Shown here: in pieces, positions 23,344-33,829 of the stretch
How positions within the stretch are numbered: the stretch's first letter is position 1
How the letters are laid out: every line of letters begins with the position of its first letter
DNA from: Reichenbachiella ulvae
GTDB taxonomy: Bacteria; Bacteroidota; Bacteroidia; Cytophagales; Cyclobacteriaceae
Assembly (NCBI RefSeq): GCF_025833875.1
Contig: NZ_JAOYOD010000001.1
Span: forward strand, 620,001 to 684,000
Direction of reading: 5' to 3'
Length of the DNA stretch: 64,000 nt
Translations under genes and position numbers: made by a program
The notes under the pieces: model-generated
Told to the model about the DNA's origin: nothing
Seen by the model: only the letters and a program-made list of their open reading frames with translations
Database searches by the model: none

Positions 23344-25167
23344 ATGCAACTGATAAAGTTTGGCTTTCTTTTTTTTATAACTCTGTTTTTCCTGTCCTCC
23401 TCACTCTTTGCTCAAACTGTAGAAGAGAACTATCTAAAAGCAAAAGGATATTTTGATCAGGAACAGTACTCCTTTGCCATGGAGTATTTTAGACAAATCT
23501 CTGCGCAGCACAAGCAGAGTCCTTATCAACCCTATGCCTCATTTTATTATGCACTAGCTGCATATAAAACAGAGCAGTACAGCACCGCCAAATCCATGTG
23601 GTTGCAAATGACCACCAAGAATAAGAAGTGGGAAAAGATGCCTGAGGTTTACTATTGGCTGTCAGAGCTTTACTTTTTAGAGGAGGATTATGCAAATGGG
23701 GTCCTTTATGCCAAGAAATCGTCATTGCCGGAGAGTAAAAAATTGATGGAGCAATCTCTCAATGATGTAGATAGTGTAGATACACTTGAGAAGATTTATT
23801 ATCAATTTCCCGACGATGAAGTAGTGGCGAGCGCACTTGTTACTAAAATCGTAGCACAACCTATTACCGCTCGTAATCATGCGCTACTGGATATGGTGCT
23901 AGATAAGTTCGGATTCAAAGAATCTGATTTTGGGATGGCTGTTGTAGGGGAGAGTGTGAAAAAAGATACTTATAAGGTTGCCGTTTTGATGCCCTTTTTG
24001 TTTGATGGTCTTGACAATCCGAGAAGAACCATTCGAAATGCTTTTGTGATGGATTTGTTCCATGGTATGCAGGAGGCGGCTGCTCAGCTAAACAAGAAAG
24101 GTAAGAAAATTGAGCTGGTGGCTTATGATACAAAGAGAGATTCTGCTGTGACAGCAGGTTTACTAAGCCTTCCAGAAATGAAATCCATGGACCTGATAGT
24201 GGGGCCTTTGTTTCCTGTTCCGCATAAGCTGGCTTCAGATTTCTGCTATCAAAATCAAATCAATTTAATCCATCCTCTGTCGTCTAGTTCTGATGTGATT
24301 GGTGGTAATCCTTTTTCATTTCTTTTCCAGTCTAGTATAGAGGCCAGAGCCTTGGCTGCTGCACAGATTGCTATCGATAGCGTTGAGAATAAAAATGCCA
24401 TGATCTTTTATGAGGACAATGCGAGAGATTCGTTGAGTGCATATACTTATGCGCAAAGGATCATGGAAGAAGGATTTGAAGTGCTGATGATTGAGGGAGT
24501 AGTGGATACTACGGTGCGTTCCACTTACAATATGCTGACAGCCAAGTATGAAAGGGTGTATTCCGAAGCGAAAGCAGATTCGATCAGATCTAGGAACAGT
24601 AAAAGAGTGATCAAAGAAAGAAGGTCGACCAGAGAAAAGGATAAGATTGAGTATTATGAGGAGTTTTTTAGGATTGCACCTGATAGTATTGGTCATATAT
24701 ATGTAGCCTCTTCCAAAACTTTGTTTGCGTCTAATTACATCAGTGCCATAGAGATACGCGCGGATAGTACCGTAATCATAGGTAGAGGAGAATGGAGAGA
24801 GTCTGAGACTCTTACCCTGGAAGAAATGGAACGTTTAGGGGTTTATTTTATAGATCCATTGTATGAGCAGAAAAACAAGGCAAGCTATCACCAGTTTAGG
24901 GATGCTTATACTAAAAAATACAGGAAGGTACCTACAGAGAATGCTAAGGTTGGTTTTGACATGATGATGCTACTTGGGGAAATGATGATCAAGTATGGTA
25001 GCTATTTTCAGACGGGAAACCTAGAAGAAGGATTCGTGCCAGGTAAGGTGTACTCTGGAGTGTGGTACGATCGAATGAATTATAACCAATATGTGCCGAT
25101 TACGGTAATGAAGGATTCTGAATTACAAATAGTCAATGAGCCAAATGATGGAAAAGGGGAAGAGTAA
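23344..25167 (+). CDS. LpoA-like periplasmic protein: TPR plus ABC-type substrate-binding fold
   Basis: The product of about 607 residues starts with a signal peptide ending SLFAQ. TPR-like helices follow (about 20-130), then a periplasmic-binding-protein type 1 domain (from VAVLMPFLFDG, about 210, to the end). This two-part plan is that of LpoA, which activates penicillin-binding proteins, and such Bacteroidota proteins are often simply called ABC substrate-binding proteins. A Lys/Arg/Ser-rich loop interrupts the domain near residue 415. The ATG at 23344 follows a TTG. Its last 32 bases overlap the start of hemL. Confidence 0.82.
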   Translation: MQLIKFGFLFFITLFFLSSSLFAQTVEENYLKAKGYFDQEQYSFAMEYFRQISAQHKQSPYQPYASFYYALAAYKTEQYSTAKSMWLQMTTKNKKWEKMPEVYYWLSELYFLEEDYANGVLYAKKSSLPESKKLMEQSLNDVDSVDTLEKIYYQFPDDEVVASALVTKIVAQPITARNHALLDMVLDKFGFKESDFGMAVVGESVKKDTYKVAVLMPFLFDGLDNPRRTIRNAFVMDLFHGMQEAAAQLNKKGKKIELVAYDTKRDSAVTAGLLSLPEMKSMDLIVGPLFPVPHKLASDFCYQNQINLIHPLSSSSDVIGGNPFSFLFQSSIEARALAAAQIAIDSVENKNAMIFYEDNARDSLSAYTYAQRIMEEGFEVLMIEGVVDTTVRSTYNMLTAKYERVYSEAKADSIRSRNSKRVIKERRSTREKDKIEYYEEFFRIAPDSIGHIYVASSKTLFASNYISAIEIRADSTVIIGRGEWRESETLTLEEMERLGVYFIDPLYEQKNKASYHQFRDAYTKKYRKVPTENAKVGFDMMMLLGEMMIKYGSYFQTGNLEEGFVPGKVYSGVWYDRMNYNQYVPITVMKDSELQIVNEPNDGKGEE

Positions 25168-26440
25168 GGAAATATTTGCGCAAGCACAATCGAGTATTCC
25201 AGGTGGAGTGAATTCACCTGTGCGGGCTTTCAAAGCAGTGGGAGGAGATCCGATATTTATGGAGTCTGCTGCCGGTGCTTACATGAAAGATATCGATGGG
25301 AATCAATATATAGATCTGATCAATAGCTGGGGTCCGATGATTTTAGGGCATGGCAATGAACTGATCGCTGAAGCCGTGAAGCAAGCGGTGTCTCGCTCCT
25401 TGTCGTTTGGTACACCTACCAGTGCGGAAGTAGAAATGGCTGAGTTGATCTGTAAGATGGTACCCTCTATCGAACAGGTAAGAATGGTGAACTCAGGAAC
25501 TGAGGCTACTATGTCAGCCATCAGAGTAGCTAGAGGATATACGAAAAGAGATAAAATCATCAAGTTCGAAGGTTGCTATCATGGGCATGGTGATTCTTTC
25601 TTGATTGCTGCAGGTAGTGGTGCAGCGACTATGGGTGAACCGAATAGCCCAGGGGTCACCAAAGGTACGGCACAGGATACCCTGACCGCTCCATACAACG
25701 ATCTGGACAAACTAAAAGAAATTGTGGCTGCCAACAAAGATCAGGTAGCAGCTATCATCCTGGAACCCGTAGCGGGCAATATGGGGTGTGTGACACCAGT
25801 TGAAGGATATTTAGAAGGCATGCGTCAGCTTTGTGATCAGGAAGGAATTGTGCTCATTTTTGATGAAGTGATGACCGGTTTTCGTTTGGCACCTGGTGGG
25901 GCTCAAGAACTGTATGGTGTGATGCCAGACATGACTACTCTAGGTAAGATCATAGGTGGTGGGATGCCAGTAGGTGCATATGGTGGAAAGAAAGAAATCA
26001 TGCAAATGGTTTCTCCATCTGGACCTGTATACCAGGCAGGTACACTTTCAGGCAATCCTGTAGCGATGGCTGCAGGTCTCGAAATGCTAAAGTATTTAGA
26101 TAGTCACCGCGAGCTTTACGCCTCATTAGAGTCGACACAGCAGCAGATTGTGAAAGGGATGCAGGAGACTTTGGATGAATTAGGGCTGAACTACACCATG
26201 AATGCAGTCGGCTCTATGTATAGCATGTTCTTTACTGATCAGAAGGTTGTAGATTTCGAAACAGCCAAGAGTAGTGACCTGGATAAGTTTGGTGCCTATT
26301 TCAATGAAATGCTGAACAATGGTGTTTATTTGGCTCCTTCTCAATTCGAAACATTATTCCTGTCGACTGCCATAGGCCAGAAGGAAGTAGAACAGATCTT
26401 ATCAGCACATAAAAAGGCGTTGCAAACCATTAATAGCTAG
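25136..26440 (+). CDS. hemL: glutamate-1-semialdehyde 2,1-aminomutase
   Basis: The 434-residue PLP enzyme makes 5-aminolevulinate for haem synthesis. Seen are SIPGGVNSPVRAFKAVGG, the NSGTEATMSAIRVARGYT phosphate-binding region, LIFDEVMTGFR with its Asp, and TLGKIIGGGMPVGAYGG carrying the PLP Lys. The start at 25136 overlaps the upstream gene by 32 bases; Mets at 25145 and 25148 would shorten the overlap. It is very probably translated from the same transcript. Confidence 0.97.
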   Translation: MSQMMEKGKSKEIFAQAQSSIPGGVNSPVRAFKAVGGDPIFMESAAGAYMKDIDGNQYIDLINSWGPMILGHGNELIAEAVKQAVSRSLSFGTPTSAEVEMAELICKMVPSIEQVRMVNSGTEATMSAIRVARGYTKRDKIIKFEGCYHGHGDSFLIAAGSGAATMGEPNSPGVTKGTAQDTLTAPYNDLDKLKEIVAANKDQVAAIILEPVAGNMGCVTPVEGYLEGMRQLCDQEGIVLIFDEVMTGFRLAPGGAQELYGVMPDMTTLGKIIGGGMPVGAYGGKKEIMQMVSPSGPVYQAGTLSGNPVAMAAGLEMLKYLDSHRELYASLESTQQQIVKGMQETLDELGLNYTMNAVGSMYSMFFTDQKVVDFETAKSSDLDKFGAYFNEMLNNGVYLAPSQFETLFLSTAIGQKEVEQILSAHKKALQTINS

Positions 26441-26446
26441 TCGTCA

Positions 26447-28966
26447 TTGTCACAGCTAGAGCTAAATAGCGACTTTGAAGACGAAATTGACGATTTCGCC
26501 ACCTATTTTGCAGATGTAATTTTACCCATTCCTTTACCCGGAACATATACCTATCGGGTCCCTCGCAGTATGCAGGAGGGACTTCAGATTGGTTGTCGGG
26601 TTATCGTGCAGTTTGGGAAAAAGAAGATCTATACCGGGGTTATTTCCTCCATACATACTCAGGCGCCAAAAGTTTATGAGGCTAAGTTGATTATGGAATG
26701 CCTGGATATGCATCCATCCATCAACGAAAATCAATTGAAGCTTTTTCACTGGATGGCACGCTACTATATGTGTACAGTTGGTGAGGTGCTCAATGCTGGA
26801 TTGCCAAGTGGCTTGAAATTGAATAGTGAATCCTTTATTCAACTCAATCCTGATTTTGAAGAAGATCAGGGGGAGTATTCTGAAAAAGAAGAAAAGGTAC
26901 TTGAAGCACTTGCTTCCAACGATCGTTTGTCTTATCAGGATGTGTCTGATGTTTTAGGCATCAAAATGATTCATCCGGTTTTGAAATCCCTTATCCAAAA
27001 GGGAAGAATCCTGCTATATGAACAGGTAAAGGATAAATACAAACCCAAAACCAGGAAGGTAGTATTTCTAGATGATAAATTCCTTTCCGAGGATCAGGAG
27101 ATGGAGCAGTTGTTCGAACAGCTAGAGAAGAAGCAGAAGCAATTGGAGGTACTTTTGAAGTACCTTAGCATCATCCGTCTTGACGAAGGGTTGGGAGGGG
27201 ATTCTAAAGTGGATAAGAAAGAGTTGATAGAGGCAGGTCTATCAGATTCTGCTATCAAAACACTGATCAAGAATGGGGTCTTTCATGAGAAAGAGGAGAT
27301 AGTACCCCGTATACAATTCAAAGGGAAAAACTCAGATTCTACCATTGATTTGTCAGAGGCTCAGGAGGCAGCACTTAGCGGAATAGTAGAAGGGTTTCAG
27401 GCCAATCAGCCTGTCTTACTTCATGGTATTACTGGCAGTGGTAAAACTGAAGTTTACATCGAACTAATTCAACAAGCTGTAGAAAGCGGCGGTCAGGTTT
27501 TGTATCTCTTGCCGGAGATTGCATTGACCACACAGATCGTGACCAGACTTTTCAAGGTTTTTGGGGCCGATATGGGGGTGTATCACTCCAAATATTCGGA
27601 TAACGAGCGGGTAGAAATATGGAATCAAGTCAATGAAGGAAAGGTTAATATCGTAGCAGGGGTCCGCTCTTCTTTGTTTTTACCATTCGATAATTTGGCT
27701 TTGATCATCGTAGATGAAGAGCATGAGTCTTCCTTTAAGCAATATGATCCTGCTCCCAGGTACCATGCCAGAGATAGTGCTATTTGGCTCGCACAGTTGC
27801 ATCAAGCCAATGTGTTGCTTGGCTCAGCTACACCTTCCCTGGAGAGCTATCATAATGCCCTCGATGGTAAGTATCATTTAGTGGAGTTGAATCAGCGCTT
27901 TGGCAAAGGGAGTCTACCGGGTTTTCAATTGGCTAATATCCTGAATGCCAGAAAAGCCAAAAGAATGCAGGGAGACTTTACCCCCGAATTGATAGAAGGC
28001 ATTACGGCAGCATTAGACAAGAAAGAACAAGTGATTCTGTTTCAGAATCGAAGAGGATACTCTCCCTATCTCATATGCAACGATTGTAATCATGTGCCTA
28101 AGTGCCAGAGCTGTGATGTGAGTTTGACCTTTCATATGCATTCCAATCATTTGGTCTGTCACTATTGTGGGTATAAGGAATCTGTGCCGGCAGTCTGTGA
28201 CGCTTGTGGGTCTACTGCCATCCGTACTGTGGGGGTAGGGACTGAAAAGATTGAAGAAGATCTCAAAATCTTGTTCCCTGAAGCGCATATCCAAAGAATG
28301 GATCAGGATACAACTCGTAGTAAGTATGGGTATCAGAATATTATTGACCGATTCGAGAAGGGCGATACAGACATCCTTGTAGGTACTCAGATGCTCAGCA
28401 AGGGCCTTGACTTTGATAAAGTTTCATTGGTGGGTGTTTTTGATTATGATCGTATTGTTCATTTTCCAGATTTCCGATCACACGAAAGAGCATTTCAGTT
28501 GATTACCCAGGTCAGTGGCCGGGCGGGTAGGAAAGATGATCAAGGCAAGGTCGTGATACAAACAGGGGAGCCAGAAGGAGCCCTTTTGCAGTTGATATTA
28601 AGGGGGGATTACAAAGGCTTTTTCAATCAGGAAATATTGGAGCGCAGCAATTTTCGTTATCCGCCCTTTCATCGTATGATCAAGGTGATACTCAAGCATA
28701 AAGAACCAAAAGTCGTTCAACAGGCTGCCCAGGAATATGTAGCGGTGTTGTCGGCAGAGCTAGGTAGAAAGCGGGTGCTGGGACCACAGACACCAGTGAT
28801 TGGTAGAATCAGAAACTTGTATATCGAGGAGATCTTTTTAAAAATGGAGAAGAAAGGGGTAAGCGTAAATAAATTCAAAGATTTGGTCTATCAGAAGGGC
28901 TTAGAACTTAAAAAGAAAAAAGATTATAGTACTTTGAGACTATATTTTGATGTAGATCCTGTGTAG
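26447..28966 (+). CDS. priA: primosomal protein N' (PriA helicase)
   Basis: The 839-residue product restarts stalled replication forks. It has the N-terminal 3'-DNA-binding domain (VILPIPLPGTYTYRVP), Walker A GITGSGKT, DEEH in IIVDEEHESSFKQYDPAPRY, four paired Cys motifs for zinc (CNDC, CQSC, CHYC, CDAC), and the C-terminal helicase part with VSGRAGR. The TTG at 26447 is the only reasonable start before the first conserved motif. The gene starts six bases after hemL. Confidence 0.95.
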   Translation: MSQLELNSDFEDEIDDFATYFADVILPIPLPGTYTYRVPRSMQEGLQIGCRVIVQFGKKKIYTGVISSIHTQAPKVYEAKLIMECLDMHPSINENQLKLFHWMARYYMCTVGEVLNAGLPSGLKLNSESFIQLNPDFEEDQGEYSEKEEKVLEALASNDRLSYQDVSDVLGIKMIHPVLKSLIQKGRILLYEQVKDKYKPKTRKVVFLDDKFLSEDQEMEQLFEQLEKKQKQLEVLLKYLSIIRLDEGLGGDSKVDKKELIEAGLSDSAIKTLIKNGVFHEKEEIVPRIQFKGKNSDSTIDLSEAQEAALSGIVEGFQANQPVLLHGITGSGKTEVYIELIQQAVESGGQVLYLLPEIALTTQIVTRLFKVFGADMGVYHSKYSDNERVEIWNQVNEGKVNIVAGVRSSLFLPFDNLALIIVDEEHESSFKQYDPAPRYHARDSAIWLAQLHQANVLLGSATPSLESYHNALDGKYHLVELNQRFGKGSLPGFQLANILNARKAKRMQGDFTPELIEGITAALDKKEQVILFQNRRGYSPYLICNDCNHVPKCQSCDVSLTFHMHSNHLVCHYCGYKESVPAVCDACGSTAIRTVGVGTEKIEEDLKILFPEAHIQRMDQDTTRSKYGYQNIIDRFEKGDTDILVGTQMLSKGLDFDKVSLVGVFDYDRIVHFPDFRSHERAFQLITQVSGRAGRKDDQGKVVIQTGEPEGALLQLILRGDYKGFFNQEILERSNFRYPPFHRMIKVILKHKEPKVVQQAAQEYVAVLSAELGRKRVLGPQTPVIGRIRNLYIEEIFLKMEKKGVSVNKFKDLVYQKGLELKKKKDYSTLRLYFDVDPV

Positions 28967-28991
28967 GATACAATCATTGCCTATCTTTCTC

Positions 28992-29023
28992 GTTGGTAGT
29001 TTGATGTCAAAAGAATATTTTTG
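28992..29023 (+). promoter_or_regulatory. candidate promoter of the CHAT gene
   Basis: The -7 box TATTTTTG (29016-29023) fits TAnnTTTG and a partial -33 box gTTG (28992-28995) lies 20 nt before it. It would start transcription about 34 bases before the ATG. Confidence 0.5.
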
Positions 29024-29062
29024 ATGTTGACTGAAGCAGAATTTTCTAAAACTTATTGATAT

Positions 29063-32000
29063 ATGAAAACCCTTAAGACCTATCTATCATTGCTACTCAT
29101 GCTATTGGTATTAGGTGCCCATGCACAAACCAAATATGATAAACTCCTCGAAAAGGCCGATGATGCCTATGAAGTAGGGGATTATGAGGATGCTAGATCC
29201 GAAATTGATAAGATAAAGAAGAAGTCCACCAAGAAATTGGGACCCAACAATGACTTCATGCCAATCGCTTATATCAAAGAGGCTAAATATGATGTAGCAT
29301 TGGGCTTTTTATCCGGTATTGAACAAAATGTAACCAAAGGTCTGGAACTCAGTACCTCCATCAACGGAGACAAAAGTGAAGTACATGCCTTGTTGCTAAA
29401 GGAAGCCACAGAGGTAATGATTCAGTATGGCCATTTGGTAGCCGCCAAGAGGTATCTAGATGATGCTCGTTCGATTTTGGAAGGTGCCGGAATGGATGAG
29501 GATCTGGAGGCAAGTCTAGATGTGTTAGAGTCTCAGATCTATGTCGGTCGAGGGTATTACAATGAGGCATTGGCCCTTATTGATAAAAGAATGCCGTTTT
29601 ACCTCAGAAGAGCATTGAACGAGGACGGGAGAAGATGGATGGTTCGTGAGCGAAAGAGAGATCTGGCTCGCATGATGATCCATAAAGGGAATGCCTATCG
29701 CAAGATGGGTAATTATCTAAGTGCCGATTCTTCATTTGTCTATGCCGATGAATGGATCAAAAAGAATTTGGGAAAGGCTGATATTCTATATTCAGAAAAT
29801 CAGTTCTGGAATACTTATTTGTTAGAAGAAAATGGATTGGAAATAGGGGCTGTAGTAGATCTATATGAAAAGGCCTTTACTCATACCATTAGAAAATACA
29901 GTCGATCTCACTATGTCACTGTGATGATTCAGGAGAGGTTGATCAAGAGCTACATTAAGAATGGCAACAGAGGTAAGCTGAAAGCTGAAGAAGAGCAATT
30001 CAGAAAAACCATCAAGCAGGACTACGGAAATAAGAGTATGTATAGCTTGATGCTGAAGACGCTCGAGTACGATGTGTTGATGGGAGGAAAAGATGTAGGA
30101 CTTGAAAATAAAGTGGACAAGATCCTTAATGTGGAATCTTTGATCCCGCAGTACCACCCTAAGAGAATTGAGCTTCTGACGTTTGCTAATAAGATAGCCA
30201 TCATCAATGGTAGAAATGATAATTCACACATCTACCTAAATAAAATTTTAGATATCAAAGAGGTGCTTTATGGTACTGAGTCGCCTGAGTACAATTTGTC
30301 TAAGGTGCACTTGGCTAATTACTATGTGGATTACACCGAGAACTTTGATGAAGCGCTTGAAATCTATGAGAATAGCTGGGCTAAAATAGTAGAGCCACAG
30401 ATTACGGAAGGACATTTGGATTATGTAGATGTGCTTGATCATCAGGCTTTGTTTTATGAAGAAAATGACCAGTATGACAAGGCGCAGGAGATTCTGGATA
30501 TTGCCTTGGAAGCTTGTAGAAGAAAGTATGATGATCAAGATCCAGAATACGCCCTTGAGTTAGATAAGATTGCTAATCTTCAGTTCAAAATTGGTTTATA
30601 CAGCGAGGCTGAGGATAACATAGAAATCGCGATGGAGATTCTTGAGAATTCTGATACAGAATTTGCAGAATCCTATTACGCGCAATCTCTTATTACACAT
30701 GCTACACTTTTGGCTATCAAAGGGGAGTATGACGATGCTGAGGATAATATCAATGAGTCAGAAAGATTGAAGAAGCATGGAGTTCGAACTGTTGAGACTT
30801 CAGGTATTGAGGTAGAGGATGAGTTGGCTGAGGTGTTTTTGGATATTGGTAGATATAGAGAAGCACAAAAGCTGATCAAGAAAGACCTGGAAAAGAAAAG
30901 GGCCAGGTATGGGGCGAATTCCAGACACTTAAATGATCCATTGGTTTTGTTTTCAAGATCAGAAATGATTTTGGGTCACTACAATGAAGCTGAGCAAGCA
31001 GCACAGCAAGCCAATAAAATAGCCACCGATATATTTGGTACAGAGTCATCGAAGGTGACACCAAGTTTAATGGCATTGGCTAAAATCAACACGTTGGTTG
31101 GTGATTATGAAACCGCCATTGACATCTTGGAGAAGGTGATAGATATCCGTGAAGAACAATTTGGCTATACGCATATAGATGTGGCAAGAGCTGTTTCTGA
31201 GTTGGCATTGGTGAAATTCTATAACAATGAACCTACAGAAGAAGTAGAGGAGCTATTCTTAAGAGCCGAAAAAATCATTGGAAGAAAATTGGGGGCTTCC
31301 AATCCTACTTATGCTAATATCTTAAAAAACCTTGCGGTCGTTTATATCGCAGATGCCAGATACAATGAGGCAATGACTTTTTTGGATGAAGCTCAGGCCA
31401 TTTGGAGTAAAAAGATTGGTGCCAGAAATAACATTAATGCAGCTAGTATTTTGATGTTGAAAGGAGATGTGAATTACAGCAAGCATGACTATGGTGTCGC
31501 AGAAGGTTACTATGAAGACGCTAAAAAGCTTTATGAAAAATTCTTCAATAGCAATCACCCTGAGTATGTGAAGGTGTTGTCCAAGTTGAGTAAAACCTAT
31601 TTCATGGAAGGGGATGTTAAGAAATCTCAAGAGTCCATCGAAGAGGTGCTGGGCAATTATTCTGCATTTATTAAGGAGTATTTTCCTGCATTGAGTGAGA
31701 GGGAGAAAGCAAAATTCTGGAATACGATCAAATCGGATTATGAATTTTACAGCACACTAGTAATCAACTACAATAGAAAGAATGACGAAATGATCGGGAA
31801 TCTTTACAATAATGCCCTTTTGACTAAGGCGTTGCTGTTAAGCTCGTCGATCAAGATTCGTCAAAGAATTCTTACTTCGAATGATGAAGAACTGAAGGCT
31901 ATTTATCAGGATTGGGAAGCCAAAAAGGACTTGCTAACAAAAGTGTTGTCCATGAGTACAGATCAGTTGCTGCAGGCGGGGATCGATGGTCAGGCTTTGC

Positions 32001-33277
32001 TAGGAGAAGTAGAAGATCTTGAGAAGCAGTTGAGTGAGAAGTCAGAAGATTTCTCTAGTGGCTTTGATAAGAAAGTAGTGACCTGGGATGAAGTGAAAAA
32101 TGCTTTAGGTCCTGATGAAGTGGCTTTGGAGATGATTCGTTTTAGAGTCTTCGATCATGAGTTTTCAGAGGATTCGGTAATGTATGCAGTGCTTTATCTG
32201 AAAAATGAAGGCAAGAAAAGTGCGCCAGGTTTGATCTTGTTGAAAAACGGAAAGGACCTTGAGACTAAGTATTTGAAATACTATAGAAATAGTATCAGGT
32301 ACCGTGTAGATGATCCTAAGTCATATGAAAACTTCTGGAAACCAATTCAGGATGTGGTAGGCAACCCAGGTAAGATTTATCTTTCTGCAGATGGAGTATA
32401 TAATCAGATCAATCTGGAGGCTATCAAACTTGCAGACGGTACTTATGTACTGGATAGATCAAATATTATTCTCATCAGTAATACCAAGGATTTGTATTTG
32501 GATCAGGTGACTACACAACTCACGCAACAGGCCAATACAGCCACCATGTTTGGTGATCCTAAGTACTATGTAGCGACAACACCGGGTGAATGGACGGGAC
32601 GAGCGGAAATGCGTGGAGGAAACCCGGAAGTAGTAGGTCGACTATATGGAACGGCAGAGGAGATCGAAGGCTTGAAAGATAAATTAAGAAGTGACGGTTG
32701 GATCACAGAAGACTTCCTTCAGGATGAAGCTACAGAGCAGGCAGTTAAGGATATGGACAATCCAAGAATATTCCATATTGCTACTCACGGTTTTTTCCAG
32801 CCTGATGCTGACCTCAGTGCAGAAGATATAGCGATGAACGAAAATGCAGCCGCTCAGAATCCGTTGTTGAAAACTGGTTTGCTAATGGCAGGAGCTGGTG
32901 ACATTCTCAACGAAACGACTTCTAACTTCAACATCGATGATGGTGTGCTGACTGCATATGAAGCCATGAACCTGAATCTTGATAAAACGGATTTGGTGGT
33001 GCTTTCTGCCTGTGAGACTGGTCTTGGTGAGATTGAGGCTGGTGAAGGTGTTTACGGGCTTCAGAGAGCCTTCTTAGTGGCAGGTGCTCGTACGATTATC
33101 ATGTCATTGTTCAAAGTGTCTGATGAGGCCACTCAGAAGCTAATGAATAAGTTTTATGAGAAATGGTTAGAGACAGGAGATAAGAGAAGTTCTTTCATCC
33201 TTGCTAAGCAAGAAATTAGAGACGAATACAAAGATCCAATCTTCTGGGGACCATTCATCATGATTGGATTGGACTAA
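29063..33277 (+). CDS. secreted TPR protein with a C-terminal CHAT protease-like domain
   Basis: The 1404-residue product has a signal peptide (LGAHAQ), many TPR-like helix pairs (about 25-900), a helical linker and a CHAT domain (about 1080-1404). The domain holds the expected dyad: His near residue 1241 in IATHGFF and Cys near 1316 in LSACETGLGEIEAGEGV. CHAT domains are caspase/separase-like peptidases or degenerate relatives. With an exported protein and no toxin or gasdermin gene beside it, a role in protein processing or sensing at the cell surface is more likely than cytosolic defence. A candidate promoter lies at 28992-29023 and a strong terminator after it, so it is monocistronic. Confidence 0.9.
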   Translation: MKTLKTYLSLLLMLLVLGAHAQTKYDKLLEKADDAYEVGDYEDARSEIDKIKKKSTKKLGPNNDFMPIAYIKEAKYDVALGFLSGIEQNVTKGLELSTSINGDKSEVHALLLKEATEVMIQYGHLVAAKRYLDDARSILEGAGMDEDLEASLDVLESQIYVGRGYYNEALALIDKRMPFYLRRALNEDGRRWMVRERKRDLARMMIHKGNAYRKMGNYLSADSSFVYADEWIKKNLGKADILYSENQFWNTYLLEENGLEIGAVVDLYEKAFTHTIRKYSRSHYVTVMIQERLIKSYIKNGNRGKLKAEEEQFRKTIKQDYGNKSMYSLMLKTLEYDVLMGGKDVGLENKVDKILNVESLIPQYHPKRIELLTFANKIAIINGRNDNSHIYLNKILDIKEVLYGTESPEYNLSKVHLANYYVDYTENFDEALEIYENSWAKIVEPQITEGHLDYVDVLDHQALFYEENDQYDKAQEILDIALEACRRKYDDQDPEYALELDKIANLQFKIGLYSEAEDNIEIAMEILENSDTEFAESYYAQSLITHATLLAIKGEYDDAEDNINESERLKKHGVRTVETSGIEVEDELAEVFLDIGRYREAQKLIKKDLEKKRARYGANSRHLNDPLVLFSRSEMILGHYNEAEQAAQQANKIATDIFGTESSKVTPSLMALAKINTLVGDYETAIDILEKVIDIREEQFGYTHIDVARAVSELALVKFYNNEPTEEVEELFLRAEKIIGRKLGASNPTYANILKNLAVVYIADARYNEAMTFLDEAQAIWSKKIGARNNINAASILMLKGDVNYSKHDYGVAEGYYEDAKKLYEKFFNSNHPEYVKVLSKLSKTYFMEGDVKKSQESIEEVLGNYSAFIKEYFPALSEREKAKFWNTIKSDYEFYSTLVINYNRKNDEMIGNLYNNALLTKALLLSSSIKIRQRILTSNDEELKAIYQDWEAKKDLLTKVLSMSTDQLLQAGIDGQALLGEVEDLEKQLSEKSEDFSSGFDKKVVTWDEVKNALGPDEVALEMIRFRVFDHEFSEDSVMYAVLYLKNEGKKSAPGLILLKNGKDLETKYLKYYRNSIRYRVDDPKSYENFWKPIQDVVGNPGKIYLSADGVYNQINLEAIKLADGTYVLDRSNIILISNTKDLYLDQVTTQLTQQANTATMFGDPKYYVATTPGEWTGRAEMRGGNPEVVGRLYGTAEEIEGLKDKLRSDGWITEDFLQDEATEQAVKDMDNPRIFHIATHGFFQPDADLSAEDIAMNENAAAQNPLLKTGLLMAGAGDILNETTSNFNIDDGVLTAYEAMNLNLDKTDLVVLSACETGLGEIEAGEGVYGLQRAFLVAGARTIIMSLFKVSDEATQKLMNKFYEKWLETGDKRSSFILAKQEIRDEYKDPIFWGPFIMIGLD

Positions 33278-33301
33278 AGATTAGAATTACAAATACAATG
33301 C

Positions 33302-33336
33302 AAAGCAGCTCACTTGATTGTGAGCTGCTTTTTTTA
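33302..33336 (+). terminator. intrinsic terminator of the CHAT gene
   Basis: AAGCAGCTCAC and GTGAGCTGCTT form a perfect 11-bp stem, followed by seven T. Confidence 0.9.
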
Positions 33337-33607
33337 TGTCAATAGTTGTTGAGACAATGGAGGTATTGAAGCAAGAGTAATTCACACCCTTACCTGTTTT
33401 ATTTAGTAACCGAATAGGTAGCCGTAAGTATTAATTTTTTTCGATTTTCATGGAGGCCTAAAGCAGACAATAAAAGGTAGCGATTGAACAATAACCTCAA
33501 TTTTGAATATCGAATAATGAAGCTCGAATTCCGAAGTGCTCAGATTTTATCGATTATAAATGATTTGATTCCTTCATATCCCACTAACAAAACTAGGATT
33601 TGGACAT

Positions 33608-33633
33608 AAAAAAAGCCTTCATGAAATGAAGGC
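33608..33633 (-). terminator. intrinsic terminator of tRNA-Ser
   Basis: GCCTTCAT and ATGAAGGC form an 8-bp stem; on the minus strand a run of seven T follows. It begins eight bases after the tRNA end. The rest of 33337-33607 shows no gene. Confidence 0.85.
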
Positions 33634-33640
33634 TTTTTTG

Positions 33641-33725
33641 CAGAGAAGGAGGGATTCGAACCCCCGGTACCTCGCGGTACGCCGGTTTTCAAGACCGGTG
33701 CATTCGACCACTCTGCCACTTCTCT
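33641..33725 (-). tRNA. tRNA-Ser (anticodon TGA)
   Basis: An 85-nt class-II tRNA with a 7-bp acceptor stem AGAGAAG / CTTCTCT, the D-arm GTGGCAGAGTGG, an anticodon stem CCGGT/ACCGG around CTTGAAA (anticodon TGA), a long variable arm GTACCGCGAGGTAC, and the T-arm GGGGGTTCGAATCCC. CCA is not encoded. It reads UCA and probably UCG codons. Confidence 0.97.
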
Positions 33726-33829
33726 AGGGTGTATCATTTCGGTCGATACATTGCCATTCCGTTGAATGGGAGTGCAAATCTAGAAGAATATTTTATCTAG
33801 TCAAATACTCCTGAGAAAATTTTAAAAAA

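Noticed and set aside
29063..33277. CHAT-gasdermin or type III-E-like defence module
   Set aside because: No gasdermin, Cas or NLR gene is next to it, and the protein has a signal peptide.
33540..33737. A 65-codon gene over the tRNA
   Set aside because: It reads through tRNA-Ser on the same strand; an artefact often seen at tRNA genes.
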